64,000 nucleotides of DNA from Pseudomonas sp. GR 6-02 (GCF_001655615.1 NZ_CP011567.1:3667001-3731000), one strand, 5' to 3'; positions 47,669-57,169 are shown, counted from the stretch's first letter. The notes: generated by a model from the letters alone, not told the origin. Program-made: numbers and translations.

Positions 47669-47918
47669 TGTTATGCCCTCAAGATTGCACGCAGAACCTC
47701 TTTACAGAGGCTATGGCAGCCATCTTAGGAACCCCGTCGCACCAGCCCTATGCTGCTTTGGTGGTCGCGACCTACTCCCTTGGTAGTAGGGCTTGTGGTG
47801 AGCCGCCCAAGTGTTTCCCACGCCGTTACTACCTTGGTACTGGCCCATCGGTACTTTCTGCATATTTCCCCGACCGACCGGGGTTCCTATGCTGGCGCTA
47901 CCTGTGATGGAGTGCCTT
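47669..47918. promoter_or_regulatory. Divergent promoter region with two ped/exa elements
   Basis: CTACTCCCTTGGTAGTAG (47772-47789, with CTACT/AGTAG inverted ends) lies 104-121 bases upstream of pedF. TTACTACCTTGGTACTGG (47826-47843) lies 76-93 bases upstream of the ABC operon start. Each fits one direction. The second is 17/18 identical to the element at 51655. Confidence 0.65.
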
Positions 47919-49103
47919 ATGCGCCAGCTCGCCCCTTATGCCTTGATCTACCTGCTGGCGATTGCCTGCGCCGCCGGGCTGGCGACCCAGAGTCAGGCGG
48001 CGGATGCGCCGTTGCAGGTGCGGATCGGCTACCTGGGGTATCGCCCCGATCCTGGGCCATTGCTGTCGAACGTTATTCCTGAACCGACCGATGCCGGCCT
48101 GCGGGGCGCTGAACTGGCAATCATCGACAGCAACAGCACCGGGCACTTTCTCAACCAGCGCTACGAGTTGGTCAGCGCCAATGTCGACAACCCCGACGCC
48201 TTGCTCGAAGCCGCCAAAGCCCAACACGAACAAGGCCTGCGGCTGTTTGTGGTGAATGCTCCGGCGGAAAACCTGCGCCGACTCAGCGCCATGCTCCCCG
48301 ACAGCCTGCTGTTCAATGCCGGCAGCCCCGATGACAGCCTGCGCACTACCGATTGCCTGCCGAACGTGCTGCACAGCCTGCCAAGCCGGGCGATGCTGGC
48401 CGATGCGCTGGCGCAATTTCTGGTGCTGCGCAAATGGCAACGGGCGCTGCTGATCGTCGGCCCCACCGCCGACGATCAAGCCTATGCCGCCGCCCTGCGC
48501 CGGGCGGCAAAACGCTTCGGCCTGCAACTGGTGGCGGAGAAAGCCTGGAGCTTCGATAACGATCAACGGCGCAGCGCCCAGGCCGACATGCCGTTGTTCA
48601 CCCAAACCACCGAGTACGACGTGGTGCTGGTCGCCGATGAACGCGGTGACTTCGGCGAGTACGTGCCCTACCAGACCTGGTACCCACGGCCGGTCGCCGG
48701 CACCCAGGGCCTGACCCCGGTGGGCTGGCACAAGACCGTGGAAACCTACGGTGCCGCCCAGTTGCAAAAACGCTTCGAAGCCCTGGCCGGACGCTGGATG
48801 AACGATCGGGATTTCGCCGCGTGGATGGCGGTGCGCAGCATTGCCAGCGCGGTGGGCAAACTGCGTCAGGCCGATGCCATGGCGATTCGGACGCTTGAAA
48901 TCAGCGAGCAATTGCCGCTGGACGGCTTCAAGGGTCGCAAGCTCAGTTATCGGCCATGGAACGGTCAGTTGCGCCAGCCGATCCCCATCGTGCAACCCAG
49001 GGCGCTGGTCAGTACGTCGCCGCAAGACGGCTTCCTGCACCCCTTCAACGAAATGGACAGCCTGGGTTACGACAAAGCCGAGGTCAGTTGCCGCTTTCCC
49101 TGA
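47919..49103 (+). CDS. PQQ-associated ABC transporter substrate-binding-like protein
   Basis: The 394-residue product has a signal peptide (cleavage near residue 27, ASQAAD region) and a periplasmic-binding-protein-like fold: VRIGYLGYRPDPGPLL at the mature start, LFVVNAPAENLRRLSAML, and YDVVLVADERGDFGEYVPYQTWYP. It resembles the solute-binding partner seen in the PedABC-type transporter. ATG 47919 follows GGAG at 6 bases; the frame to 47811 is promoter. It starts the rightward operon. Confidence 0.82.
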   Translation: MRQLAPYALIYLLAIACAAGLATQSQAADAPLQVRIGYLGYRPDPGPLLSNVIPEPTDAGLRGAELAIIDSNSTGHFLNQRYELVSANVDNPDALLEAAKAQHEQGLRLFVVNAPAENLRRLSAMLPDSLLFNAGSPDDSLRTTDCLPNVLHSLPSRAMLADALAQFLVLRKWQRALLIVGPTADDQAYAAALRRAAKRFGLQLVAEKAWSFDNDQRRSAQADMPLFTQTTEYDVVLVADERGDFGEYVPYQTWYPRPVAGTQGLTPVGWHKTVETYGAAQLQKRFEALAGRWMNDRDFAAWMAVRSIASAVGKLRQADAMAIRTLEISEQLPLDGFKGRKLSYRPWNGQLRQPIPIVQPRALVSTSPQDGFLHPFNEMDSLGYDKAEVSCRFP

Positions 49104-49136
49104 AAGCTCTACCACCACAACAATAAGGAATCTGCC

Positions 49137-50096
49137 ATGCGCCGCACCCTGCTTTCATGCGCTCTACTGCTCGCCGCCGGGCATGCGGCGGCCAGCACCG
49201 CCTGGGTCTCCAACGAAAAGGACAACAGCCTGAGCCTGATCGACATGCAGACCCTGCAAGTCACCGACACCCTGCCCGTCGGCCAGCGCCCGCGCGGCCT
49301 GTTGCTGTCCCACGACAACAAGCTGCTGTACATCTGCGCCAGTGATTCGGACCGGGTCCAGGTGATGGACGTCGCCACGCGCAAGATCATCAAGGAACTG
49401 CCCTCGGGCAAAGACCCCGAACAATTCGCCCTGCATCCCAATAATCGCTGGTTGTATGTCTCCAACGAGGACGATGCGCTGGTGACGGTGATCGACACCG
49501 AAACCTCCAAAGTGCTCGGGCAGATCAACGTTGGCGTCGAGCCCGAAGGCATGGCCGTCAGCCCCGATGGCAAATGGGCGGTGAACACCAGTGAAACCAC
49601 CAACATGCTGCACTGGATCGACACCGGCACCCAGACCCTGGCCGACAACACTCTGGTGGATCAGCGACCGCGTTTTGTCGAGTTCAATCCCGATGGCTCG
49701 CAGCTCTGGGCCTCGGCGGAAATCGGCGGCACGGTGACGATTCTCGACGTCGCCAGCCGCAAGATCCTCAAGACCCTGAGCTTTCAGATCAAAGGCGTGC
49801 ACCCGGACAAAGTCCAGCCTGTCGGCATCAAGCTCAGCGCCGACGGCAAGTACGGCTTCGTCGCCCTCGGCCCGGCCAACCATGTGGCGGTGATCGACGC
49901 CAAGACCTTCGAGATTGTTGATTACCTGCTGGTGGGCCGACGGGTCTGGCAGATGGCGTTCACCCCGGATCAACGGCAATTACTGGCCACCAACGGCGTC
50001 AGCGGCGATGTGTCGGTGATCGATGTCGACACCCTCAAAGTCAGCAAATCGGTGAAGGTCGGGCGCTATCCGTGGGGCGTGGTGGTGACACCATGA
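49137..50096 (+). CDS. PQQ-associated YVTN beta-propeller protein
   Basis: The 319-residue product has a signal peptide (cleavage after AAA, near 20) and seven-bladed YVTN repeats (AWVSNEKDNSLSLIDMQT, LYVSNEDDALVTVIDTET, QLLATNGVSGDVSVIDVDT). It matches the propeller family found in quinoprotein alcohol loci. AAGGAA precedes ATG 49137. The stop overlaps the ATPase gene by 4 bp. Confidence 0.88.
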   Translation: MRRTLLSCALLLAAGHAAASTAWVSNEKDNSLSLIDMQTLQVTDTLPVGQRPRGLLLSHDNKLLYICASDSDRVQVMDVATRKIIKELPSGKDPEQFALHPNNRWLYVSNEDDALVTVIDTETSKVLGQINVGVEPEGMAVSPDGKWAVNTSETTNMLHWIDTGTQTLADNTLVDQRPRFVEFNPDGSQLWASAEIGGTVTILDVASRKILKTLSFQIKGVHPDKVQPVGIKLSADGKYGFVALGPANHVAVIDAKTFEIVDYLLVGRRVWQMAFTPDQRQLLATNGVSGDVSVIDVDTLKVSKSVKVGRYPWGVVVTP

Positions 50097-50836
50097 ACGC
50101 CCTTGAGGTCAGCGACCTGAGTTTCGCCTACGGCCCGCGCGAGGCCTTGCGCCAAGTGAGTTTCAGCTTGGCACCGGGGCGTTTTGCGGCGCTGCTTGGG
50201 CCCAATGGCGCGGGCAAATCCACCCTGATCGCCCTGCTCACCCGCCTCTATGATCTGCAACGCGGTGATATCCGCGTCGGCGGATGCTCGTTGCGCGACG
50301 CGGCACGCCCGGCGCTCAAGCAATTGGGAGTGGTGTTTCAGCAAAGCACGCTGGATCTGGACCTCAGCGTCGAGCAGAACCTGCGTTATCACGCCGCGCT
50401 GCATGGTCTGTCCCGACGCCAGACCGGGCTGCGGGTCGACGCGGAGCTGGCGCGTCAGGCCCTGACCGAGCGCCGTCGCGAGCGGGTACGCGAACTCAAT
50501 GGCGGCCACCGCCGGCGGGTGGAAATCGCCCGCGCGTTGCTGCACGAACCACGCCTGTTGTTGCTTGACGAGGCCAGCGTCGGCCTCGACCCGGCCAGTC
50601 GCCTGGCGCTCAATCAGCACATCCGCAGCCTGTGCCGCGAGCAAACCATCAGCGTGCTCTGGACCACTCATTTGCTGGATGAAGTGCAACCCAGCGACGA
50701 CTTGCTGATCCTGCATCAAGGCCGTTTGGTCGCCAGCGGACAAGCTGATGCGCTGAGCCTGGAACATGGCGGCGACCTCGATTCGGCCTTCGCTCGCCTG
50801 ACCACCTCGACCCCTTCAGGAGCAGTCAGCAGATGA
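50093..50836 (+). CDS. ABC transporter ATP-binding protein of the PQQ cluster
   Basis: The 247-residue protein has Walker A GPNGAGKST (near 38), Q-loop VVFQQ, a signature written LNGGHRRR in place of LSGGQ, Walker B LLLLDEA and the H-loop TTH. It powers the transporter with the permease encoded downstream. ATG 50093 overlaps the propeller stop; the frame to 50072 is inside that gene. The altered signature motif appears typical of this PQQ-linked group. Confidence 0.9.
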   Translation: MNALEVSDLSFAYGPREALRQVSFSLAPGRFAALLGPNGAGKSTLIALLTRLYDLQRGDIRVGGCSLRDAARPALKQLGVVFQQSTLDLDLSVEQNLRYHAALHGLSRRQTGLRVDAELARQALTERRRERVRELNGGHRRRVEIARALLHEPRLLLLDEASVGLDPASRLALNQHIRSLCREQTISVLWTTHLLDEVQPSDDLLILHQGRLVASGQADALSLEHGGDLDSAFARLTTSTPSGAVSR

Positions 50837-51624
50837 ACGCTTACTGGCAATGTTTCAGCGGTATCGTGCTGCGCGAATGGCTGCGCTTCGTGTTGCAGCG
50901 CACGCGGTTTCTCAGTGCGCTGGTGCGGCCGTTGCTGTGGCTGCTGGTGTTCGCTGCCGGGTTCCGCGCGGCACTGGGCATCGCCATCATCGAGCCCTAC
51001 GACACCTACATTCCCTATGAGGTTTACATCATCCCCGGCCTTGCCTGCATGATCCTGCTGTTCAACGGCATGCAAGGTTCGTTGTCGATGGTGTATGACC
51101 GGGAGATGGGCAGCATGCGCGTGCTGCTGACCAGCCCCCTGCCCCGGACCTTTCTGCTGTGCAGCAAATTACTGGCGACGTCGCTGATTTCGTTGTTGCA
51201 GGTGTACGCCTTCCTCGCGATTGCCTGGCTGTACGGCGTGCAACCGCCGGCCATGGGCCTGTTGCTGGCGTTGCCGGCGTTGCTGCTGGTGGCATTGATG
51301 CTCAGTGCGCTGGGCCTGTTGCTGTCCAATGCGATTCGCCAACTGGAGAACTTTGCCGGGGTGATGAATTTCGTGATCTTCCCGCTGTTTTTCCTGTCGT
51401 CGGCGCTATATCCGCTGTGGAAAATGCGCGATTCCAGCGAGTGGCTGTATTGGCTGTGCGCCTTGAACCCGTTCACCCATGCGGTGGAGCTGGTGCGCTT
51501 CGCGCTGTACGAACGCTTCAACCTCTTGGCGCTGGCGGTGTGCGCGGGGCTGACGCTGGTGTTCGCCCTGCTCGCCGTGCTCACCTTCAACCCGCAACAT
51601 GCGGCCTTGCGTAAATCCGGCTGA
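50833..51624 (+). CDS. ABC transporter permease of the PQQ cluster (PedC-like)
   Basis: The 263-residue protein has six hydrophobic segments and an ABC-2 type layout (LYWLCALNPFTHAVELVRFALYERF near the C terminus). It overlaps the ATPase gene by 4 bp. Together with the solute-binding-like and propeller proteins it forms the PedABC-type exporter/importer associated with alcohol oxidation; its substrate is unknown. Confidence 0.88.
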   Translation: MNAYWQCFSGIVLREWLRFVLQRTRFLSALVRPLLWLLVFAAGFRAALGIAIIEPYDTYIPYEVYIIPGLACMILLFNGMQGSLSMVYDREMGSMRVLLTSPLPRTFLLCSKLLATSLISLLQVYAFLAIAWLYGVQPPAMGLLLALPALLLVALMLSALGLLLSNAIRQLENFAGVMNFVIFPLFFLSSALYPLWKMRDSSEWLYWLCALNPFTHAVELVRFALYERFNLLALAVCAGLTLVFALLAVLTFNPQHAALRKSG

Positions 51625-51654
51625 CTACTCTGAACGATAAAAAACAGGACAAAA

Positions 51655-51672
51655 TTACTACTTTGGTACTGG
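51655..51672 (+). promoter_or_regulatory. ped/exa element upstream of the rhodanese-like gene
   Basis: TTACTACTTTGGTACTGG differs from the copy at 47826 by one base and lies 78-95 bases upstream of ATG 51750. Confidence 0.6.
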
Positions 51673-51749
51673 TTTACCTGTCTATCGTCGCATTCACAAC
51701 GCATCGCTACTGGCATGTAATGGGTTCATAACTATAAGGACTGACCCCT

Positions 51750-52307
51750 ATGCCGCGTGCCCGACGTGTTCTGTTGCGCCCTTCTCTCGCTGCGCTGTCG
51801 CTGAGCCTGTTGCTGGGCACCGCGCAGGCCGAAACAGCGCTGTTCTCCGCCGACGGTTATCGCATCGGCCTGTACCGCAGCCCGACCCCGACTCAGCTCC
51901 AGGGCGCGAGCATCATCGACACGCCCGCCCTGCAAGACCTGCTCAAGCAGACACCCCCGCCGGTGCTGATCGACGTCTACCGCCGACAATGGCTGCAAGG
52001 CCGCTTCATTGAAGACCAGCCCCACGAAAACCTGCCCGGCAGCCATTGGTTGGCCAATACCGGTGACGGCGATCTGACGCCCGACTGGCAAGACTATTTT
52101 GCGCGTAACCTGAACACATTGACCGCTGGCGATCACACGCAACCGTTGGTCTTTTACTGCCGCTCCGATTGCTGGTTGAGCTGGAACGCGGTAAAACGCG
52201 CTGCTTCCATGGGCTATAAAACACTGTATTGGTACCGCGACGGACTGGATGCCTGGCAAGCGGCGAATCTGCCCGTGACACAGGCGAAGCCCGAGCCTTT
52301 TCCCTGA
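51750..52307 (+). CDS. PQQ-associated rhodanese-like protein (CxxxCW motif)
   Basis: The 185-residue protein has a signal peptide (cleavage after AQA near 27), a rhodanese-like fold (VLIDVYRRQWLQGRF), and the conserved FYCRSDCWLSWNA, with Cys137 and Cys141 three residues apart and Trp142. It matches the PQQ-dependent catabolism-associated CXXCW family of periplasmic proteins. ATAAGGA precedes ATG 51750. Confidence 0.88.
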   Translation: MPRARRVLLRPSLAALSLSLLLGTAQAETALFSADGYRIGLYRSPTPTQLQGASIIDTPALQDLLKQTPPPVLIDVYRRQWLQGRFIEDQPHENLPGSHWLANTGDGDLTPDWQDYFARNLNTLTAGDHTQPLVFYCRSDCWLSWNAVKRAASMGYKTLYWYRDGLDAWQAANLPVTQAKPEPFP

Positions 52308-52364
52308 CTTGAGCATTTGCGTGTTGTTGCCACACCCTGAAAAAAAATAATGAGGTGAAAGGCC

Positions 52365-53030
52365 ATGTACAAAATTCTGATTGCCGACGATCACCCGCTG
52401 TTTCGTGAAGCCATTCATAACGTCATCAGCGACGGTTTCCCCGGCAGCGAGGTCATGGAAACCGCCGACCTCGACAGCGCCCTGGCCCTGACCCAGGAAA
52501 ACGACGACCTGGACCTGATCCTGCTCGACCTGAACATGCCCGGCATGCACGGCCTCAATGGCCTGATCAACCTGCGCAACGAGGCGCCGACCATTCCGGT
52601 GGTGATCGTCTCGGCCGAACAGGACAAGCAGATCGTGCTGCAAGCCATCACCTATGGCGCGGTGGGGTTCATCACCAAGTCCTCGCCACGGGCGCAGATG
52701 ACCGAAGCCATCCAGCAGATTCTCAATGGCAATGTGTACCTGCCGCCGGACATCATCCGCACGCAAAAGAGCGGTGCCAGCCGGCGCATGAGCGAGACCC
52801 CGAGCTTCCCGCCGGAGCTGCTCCAGGCGCTGACCCGCAAACAGCTGCTGGTGCTTGAACGCATGACCAAGGGCGAGTCGAACAAACAGATCGCCTACAC
52901 CCTGGAAATCGCCGAAACCACGGTCAAGGCCCACGTCTCGGCGATCTTGCGCAAACTCAATGTGCACAACCGGGTGCAGGCGATATTGAGTGCCGGGGAT
53001 ATTGATTTCGGGTCGTATTTGCGGCGGTAA
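52365..53030 (+). CDS. LuxR-type response regulator (AgmR/ErbR-like)
   Basis: The 221-residue protein has a receiver domain (acidic Asp8-Asp9, phospho-acceptor Asp55 in LLDLNMPG, Lys near 106) and a C-terminal LuxR HTH ([39 protein letters not shown]). In related clusters this regulator switches on alcohol oxidation genes. GAGG lies upstream of ATG 52365. It is convergent with the large hybrid kinase, and it is the best candidate for binding the shared ped/exa element. Confidence 0.88.
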   Translation: MYKILIADDHPLFREAIHNVISDGFPGSEVMETADLDSALALTQENDDLDLILLDLNMPGMHGLNGLINLRNEAPTIPVVIVSAEQDKQIVLQAITYGAVGFITKSSPRAQMTEAIQQILNGNVYLPPDIIRTQKSGASRRMSETPSFPPELLQALTRKQLLVLERMTKGESNKQIAYTLEIAETTVKAHVSAILRKLNVHNRVQAILSAGDIDFGSYLRR

Positions 53031-53050
53031 CTGCCCGGTTTGAAAGCTGA

Positions 53051-53167
53051 CCTGTGGCGAGGGAGCTTGCTCCCGCTCGGCTGCGAAGCAGTCGTCAATC
53101 CAGGCGACTCGGTGGTTTGTAAAGGGCCGCTTCGCGCCCCAGCGGGAGCAAGCTCCCTCGCCACAGG
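53051..53167. repeat. REPIN-like inverted repeat between regulator and kinase
   Basis: Arms with GAGGGAGCTTGCTCCC (left from 53051, right to 53167), with GGCTGCGAAGCAGTCG on the left and GGCCGCTTCGCG on the right between the arms. It lies between the convergent regulator and kinase genes. Confidence 0.93.
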
Positions 53168-53174
53168 TTCGGTG

Positions 53175-55811
53175 TTATCTGGATGGGCCGAGCAAATGAC
53201 TCATCGCCGTCTTGAGCTTCATCGGCCGCACCGGTTTGTGCATCAGGGTGTGGCCCAGTTCGCGGATCTGTTGCTTGAGTTCGTTGCTGTAGTTGGCGGT
53301 GATCATCATCGCCGGGATCGCCGAAGCGCGACGGGCGTTGATGCGGGCCACGGCGTCGACACCGTTCTGCTCGTCATCCAGGTGATAGTCGGCGATCAAC
53401 AGGTCGGCTTCGGCGTGATAATTATCCACTTGCCGCGCCAGGTCCTCCTCCGACAGCGCCGTGACCACCCGGCAGCCCCAACCTTCGAGCAAGGTGCGCA
53501 TCCCGGCACAAATCGCCGCGTCGTTGTCCAGCACCCACACCCGTGCACCGCGCAGGCGCTCGAGCATCGGTTCACTCATCAACAAACTCGGCAACGCCTT
53601 AGGCGCCGTGGCGCTCAAAGGCACTTCGACGGAAAACATCGAGCCCTTGCCCGGCCATGAACGCACGTGAATCCGGTGGCCGAGAATACGCGCGATTTTC
53701 TCGACGATCGCCAGGCCCAGTCCCAAGCCGCGATCCTGATCGGGGCGCTGTACGTCACCGCGTTTGAACTCCTGAAAAATCTCCTCCAGACGGTTCTCGG
53801 CAATGCCCATGCCGCTGTCCCAGACTTCGATGGTCAGCCGCTGGTGATGGCGCCGGCAACCGAGTACCACCCGCCCGCTGTAGGTATAGCGGATTGCGTT
53901 GCTCAGCAGGTTGCGCAGGATCCGCGCGAGCAATTGAATGTCACTGCGCACCAGCGCCGAACACGGGATGAAATGCAGCTCGAGCCCTTCACTGCGGGCC
54001 ACTTGGGTGTATTCGGCGGCCAGGTTTTCCAGCAATTCGCTGAGAGCGAACGGCGCAATGTCGGCCTTGATCACCCCGGCATCCAGTTTGGAAATGTCCA
54101 CCAGTGTGCCCAACAGGTTTTCCACGTCTTCCAGGGAATTGCTGACATTGCGCACCAGATTCTCGTTGGCCACCGGTTCCCGGCGCTCCAGCAACGCGCT
54201 GGTAAACAATCGTGCAGCGTTGAGCGGTTGCAGCAGGTCATGGCTGACGGCGGCGAGAAATTTGGTCTTCGACAGGTTGGCCTGCTCGGCCTCGAGCTTG
54301 GCCTCGCGCAAGCGTGATTCCACGCGGCGGCGCTCGTCGATTTCGCGCAGCAATTGGTCATTGAGGGTGGTCAGTTCGGTGGTGCGTTCACGCACCCGCA
54401 ACTCAAGGTTCTGATAGGCCTGATGCAGCGCCTCGGCGGTGCGGCGGCGCTCGGTGATGTCGCGGATCAACACGAAGATCCCCACCACTTCCCCGCTGGC
54501 CAGGCGATTGGGCACGTAGGAGCGCAGCATGTAGCGCTCCTGATTGTTGATGTTGGTTTCGGCGAACTCGAACGTCACGCTCTCGCCGGCCAGGGCACGA
54601 GCCACGTAGGCCTCGAGGCGCTGATAGTGCTGCTCGCTGTGCACTTCGCGCAGGCTCTGCCCGAGCATCACGCCCCGGGGCCAGCAGTACCATTCTTCAT
54701 AGACTTTGTTGGTGAATTCGTAGACCAGATCGGCATTCAGGTAGGCGATCAGCGCCGGCACATGGTCGGTGATCAAGCGAATCCAGCGCTCGCTTTCGCT
54801 GAGGGCTTCGGCGTGCTGATAGCGTTCGGTGATGTCGGTGAAGGTGTTGACGAAGCCGCCGGTGGGCAACGGATGGGTGCGGATTTCCAGGACCCGGCCA
54901 TCGTAGAGGCGCTGCTCGCATTCCTGCACGTACCGCCCGTTGGCATCGCGACTGGCCGGGGTCAGCAGGTTCAATTCGCTGTCGGCGATCACTTCGGCGA
55001 ACGGCCGATGAGCCGCCACCGGGGCCAGGCCACTGAGTTCCAGGAAGCGCCGGTTCCACAACTCCAGAATGCCCTCGGCGTTGACCATCGCCACCCCTTG
55101 GGACAGGTTGTCGACCGCCCGTTGCAATAGGTGCGATTTCTGCGCCACCGCCTGCTCGCGGCGCAGGGTTTCGCTGAGTTTGACGTCGGTAATGTCGGTG
55201 AACAGGATCACCCGCCCGCCTTCCTGGGTCGGCCGCTCGCTGACTTGCAGCCAACGGCCATTGTGCAGGCGATAGAGCAGGCTTTCGTCGACAGGCGACC
55301 GGGGTTCTTCACTGAACAACCCGGTCGAAGTCATCAACCGTTTGACCTCACTCAGGCGCATGCCCGCGTTGATCCGTACCCGGCTGTTACCCCAAAACGC
55401 CTTGAAACGGCTGTTGAACAGCACGATCCGCTGCTCGGCATCGAACAGCACAAAAGCGTCGGAGATGCTTTCAATGGCGTCGATCAAGTGTTGATGGGCG
55501 GTTTCGGCCCGTAGCCGCGCTTCGCTGAGCAAATGGTTGCCAGCCTTGAGTTCGGCCATGGCCTGGTTCAGGGCGTCGGTGCGCTCACGCACCTGTTCGG
55601 CCAGCACCACCGAATGCTGGAACGCCGCATACGGGTCGTTGCCCCGGGTGATACCGGACTCGATGCGTTCGATCAACGCGTCATTGATGCGCTGCAATTT
55701 TTGGTTCTCGTGCCGCAGGCTGGCGATTTGCGCCTGAAGGTCAGCGCTGTCCAGGGGCGCGTCCTCGGGCAATGGCAACCCCGGTGAAGGTCTGGTTGAT
55801 GTGCATGCCAT
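53175..55811 (-). CDS. Multi-PAS hybrid sensor histidine kinase of the alcohol cluster (ErcS'-like)
   Basis: The 878-residue soluble protein has an N-terminal coiled coil, at least three PAS domains (about 110-215, 230-340 and 345-470; ending in TDITDVK, TDITERY and RDITERR), a coiled coil, the HisKA box AAVSHDLLQPLNAARLF, an HATPase domain (NLLSNAIRYTYSG, GLGLGLAIVEKIA) and a receiver (WVLDNDAA ... LLIADYHLDDEQNG ... HKPVRPMKL). It is related to the kinase at 34572. ATG 55811 overlaps the FIST gene by 71 bp; TTG codons at 55778 and 55772 would shorten that overlap. It may phosphorylate the adjacent regulator. Confidence 0.85.
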   Translation of the reverse strand: MACTSTRPSPGLPLPEDAPLDSADLQAQIASLRHENQKLQRINDALIERIESGITRGNDPYAAFQHSVVLAEQVRERTDALNQAMAELKAGNHLLSEARLRAETAHQHLIDAIESISDAFVLFDAEQRIVLFNSRFKAFWGNSRVRINAGMRLSEVKRLMTSTGLFSEEPRSPVDESLLYRLHNGRWLQVSERPTQEGGRVILFTDITDVKLSETLRREQAVAQKSHLLQRAVDNLSQGVAMVNAEGILELWNRRFLELSGLAPVAAHRPFAEVIADSELNLLTPASRDANGRYVQECEQRLYDGRVLEIRTHPLPTGGFVNTFTDITERYQHAEALSESERWIRLITDHVPALIAYLNADLVYEFTNKVYEEWYCWPRGVMLGQSLREVHSEQHYQRLEAYVARALAGESVTFEFAETNINNQERYMLRSYVPNRLASGEVVGIFVLIRDITERRRTAEALHQAYQNLELRVRERTTELTTLNDQLLREIDERRRVESRLREAKLEAEQANLSKTKFLAAVSHDLLQPLNAARLFTSALLERREPVANENLVRNVSNSLEDVENLLGTLVDISKLDAGVIKADIAPFALSELLENLAAEYTQVARSEGLELHFIPCSALVRSDIQLLARILRNLLSNAIRYTYSGRVVLGCRRHHQRLTIEVWDSGMGIAENRLEEIFQEFKRGDVQRPDQDRGLGLGLAIVEKIARILGHRIHVRSWPGKGSMFSVEVPLSATAPKALPSLLMSEPMLERLRGARVWVLDNDAAICAGMRTLLEGWGCRVVTALSEEDLARQVDNYHAEADLLIADYHLDDEQNGVDAVARINARRASAIPAMMITANYSNELKQQIRELGHTLMHKPVRPMKLKTAMSHLLGPSR

Positions 55812-56904
55812 TGAACTGTTCTCCGTAGGTGTTGAAACCCATCACCCGCTGGTCCCGCAAAAACGCGCCGATCTGCTCGAGACTGCCGGCGTCCTCCAGT
55901 TCCAGGCGCCGGAGAAAACAGTCACAGCCGATGGTCAGCAACAAGTCCCCGAGACGCTCGCGCAAGCCCTCGAACAAGCCTTGCAGATTCGGCAGCATGG
56001 GGCCGGGTTTCATGACGGTGAGGACGATGCCGTTTTCCACCGCACAGTAGAAACTCAGGCTCAGGTCTGGATGAACCTGCTGGATCGCCCGCACGTAATA
56101 CTGATCGTTGATCCGCACCGCCAACGGGTGTGCGGCAAAGGTCCGGTAATCGAGGTCGGCCACCGGCACGCCGATATGCCGGGCGTACTCCTCGGCGGCC
56201 GGTTCGGCGTTGAGTTCGAATACCCGGCGCGAAGTGCTGTCGGCAGCGGTGACCACCAGTTTTTCGGCCCTGGGCAGGATGTGGTGGGTGGTGAAGACTT
56301 CAAAGTCCAGCCAGGTATTGACCAGCACCACCACCGCCGCGCCGCTGTGAAACTCGCCGCCGAAATACACATGAGTGTGGGTCAGGTAATTGTCGTCGCC
56401 GGCCGAACCGCCGAAATGCGGAATATCGCCCAACGCCGCGCTCAAGGCAGCGAGCACCATTTCTTCACGACTGGACAAGCCATCGAGCAGGGTCAGGGCG
56501 AAGCTGTTGCCCTTGATCGGCGCCAGGGTATTGCTGCGACAACCGCTGACCAGGCGCTCGACCATTTGCTGGGCATCGATCAGGCTGAAATGCTCCATCT
56601 CATCGATCAGTTCGGTAGAGATGGAAAAGTGCCGATGATCGAAGCCCACCGCGGTCACGCAGCTGCGGCCATAACCTTGGGGGGTGATTTCGCCGGCACT
56701 GGTGCAGCCCACCAGCCGAATGCCGCCGAAGCTCTGCTGCAACGCCTGCCCCAGCGCCTGCAAGTCGTACTCGGCGGAACAGAAGAACAGCACGAAGCCC
56801 AAATGCGGGTGCAAGAGTTGTCGCGCCAGATCCTGCGCCGCTTGCTGGGCATCGATGGCCTGGGACATGGCACTGACCACACCGTCGCTCTGAACCTGCT
56901 GCAT
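55741..56904 (-). CDS. FIST-domain sensory protein
   Basis: The 387-residue protein has an N-terminal FIST part (LVGCTSAGEITPQGYG and LLDGLSSREEMVLAAL, FGGSAGDD) and a C-terminal FIST-C part (DCFLRRLE, GEQFNGMHINQTFTG). FIST proteins bind small ligands and partner with signal-transduction proteins; in the P. aeruginosa alcohol locus a FIST protein lies beside an ErcS'-type kinase. GAGGGG precedes ATG 56904. A ped/exa element lies 58-74 bases upstream. Confidence 0.88.
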   Translation of the reverse strand: MQQVQSDGVVSAMSQAIDAQQAAQDLARQLLHPHLGFVLFFCSAEYDLQALGQALQQSFGGIRLVGCTSAGEITPQGYGRSCVTAVGFDHRHFSISTELIDEMEHFSLIDAQQMVERLVSGCRSNTLAPIKGNSFALTLLDGLSSREEMVLAALSAALGDIPHFGGSAGDDNYLTHTHVYFGGEFHSGAAVVVLVNTWLDFEVFTTHHILPRAEKLVVTAADSTSRRVFELNAEPAAEEYARHIGVPVADLDYRTFAAHPLAVRINDQYYVRAIQQVHPDLSLSFYCAVENGIVLTVMKPGPMLPNLQGLFEGLRERLGDLLLTIGCDCFLRRLELEDAGSLEQIGAFLRDQRVMGFNTYGEQFNGMHINQTFTGVAIARGRAPGQR

Positions 56905-56961
56905 CGTCGCCCCTCGCCTGTAAGAGGCTCGAGTGTACGAAGCCTGCGGGCGGCGACGAAT

Positions 56962-56978
56962 GCTACTTGGGTAGCGGG
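56962..56978 (-). promoter_or_regulatory. ped/exa element upstream of the FIST gene
   Basis: GCTACTTGGGTAGCGGG shares CTAC and GGTAGCGGG with the copy at 44548 and the other elements. It lies 58-74 bases before the FIST start. Confidence 0.5.
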
Positions 56979-57032
56979 TGGGTGGTTCGATGGGATGAGA
57001 ATGGTGGCCTGATCAATGGGTGACTAGCGCAA

Positions 57033-57150
57033 TTGTGGCGAGGGAGCTTGCTCCCGCTGGACTGCGAAGCAGTCCCCCGAATACTGGCCGATGCGCGACC
57101 AGGATCGGGGCCGCTGCGCGACCCAACGGGAGCAAGCTCCCTCGCCACAA
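57033..57150. repeat. REPIN-like inverted repeat between FIST gene and porin
   Basis: Arms with GAGGGAGCTTGCTCCC and the TTGTGGCG flank (left from 57033, right ending at 57150). It follows the porin stop and precedes the FIST promoter. Confidence 0.93.
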
Positions 57151-57169
57151 GGAGTGGTTAGTCAAACCC

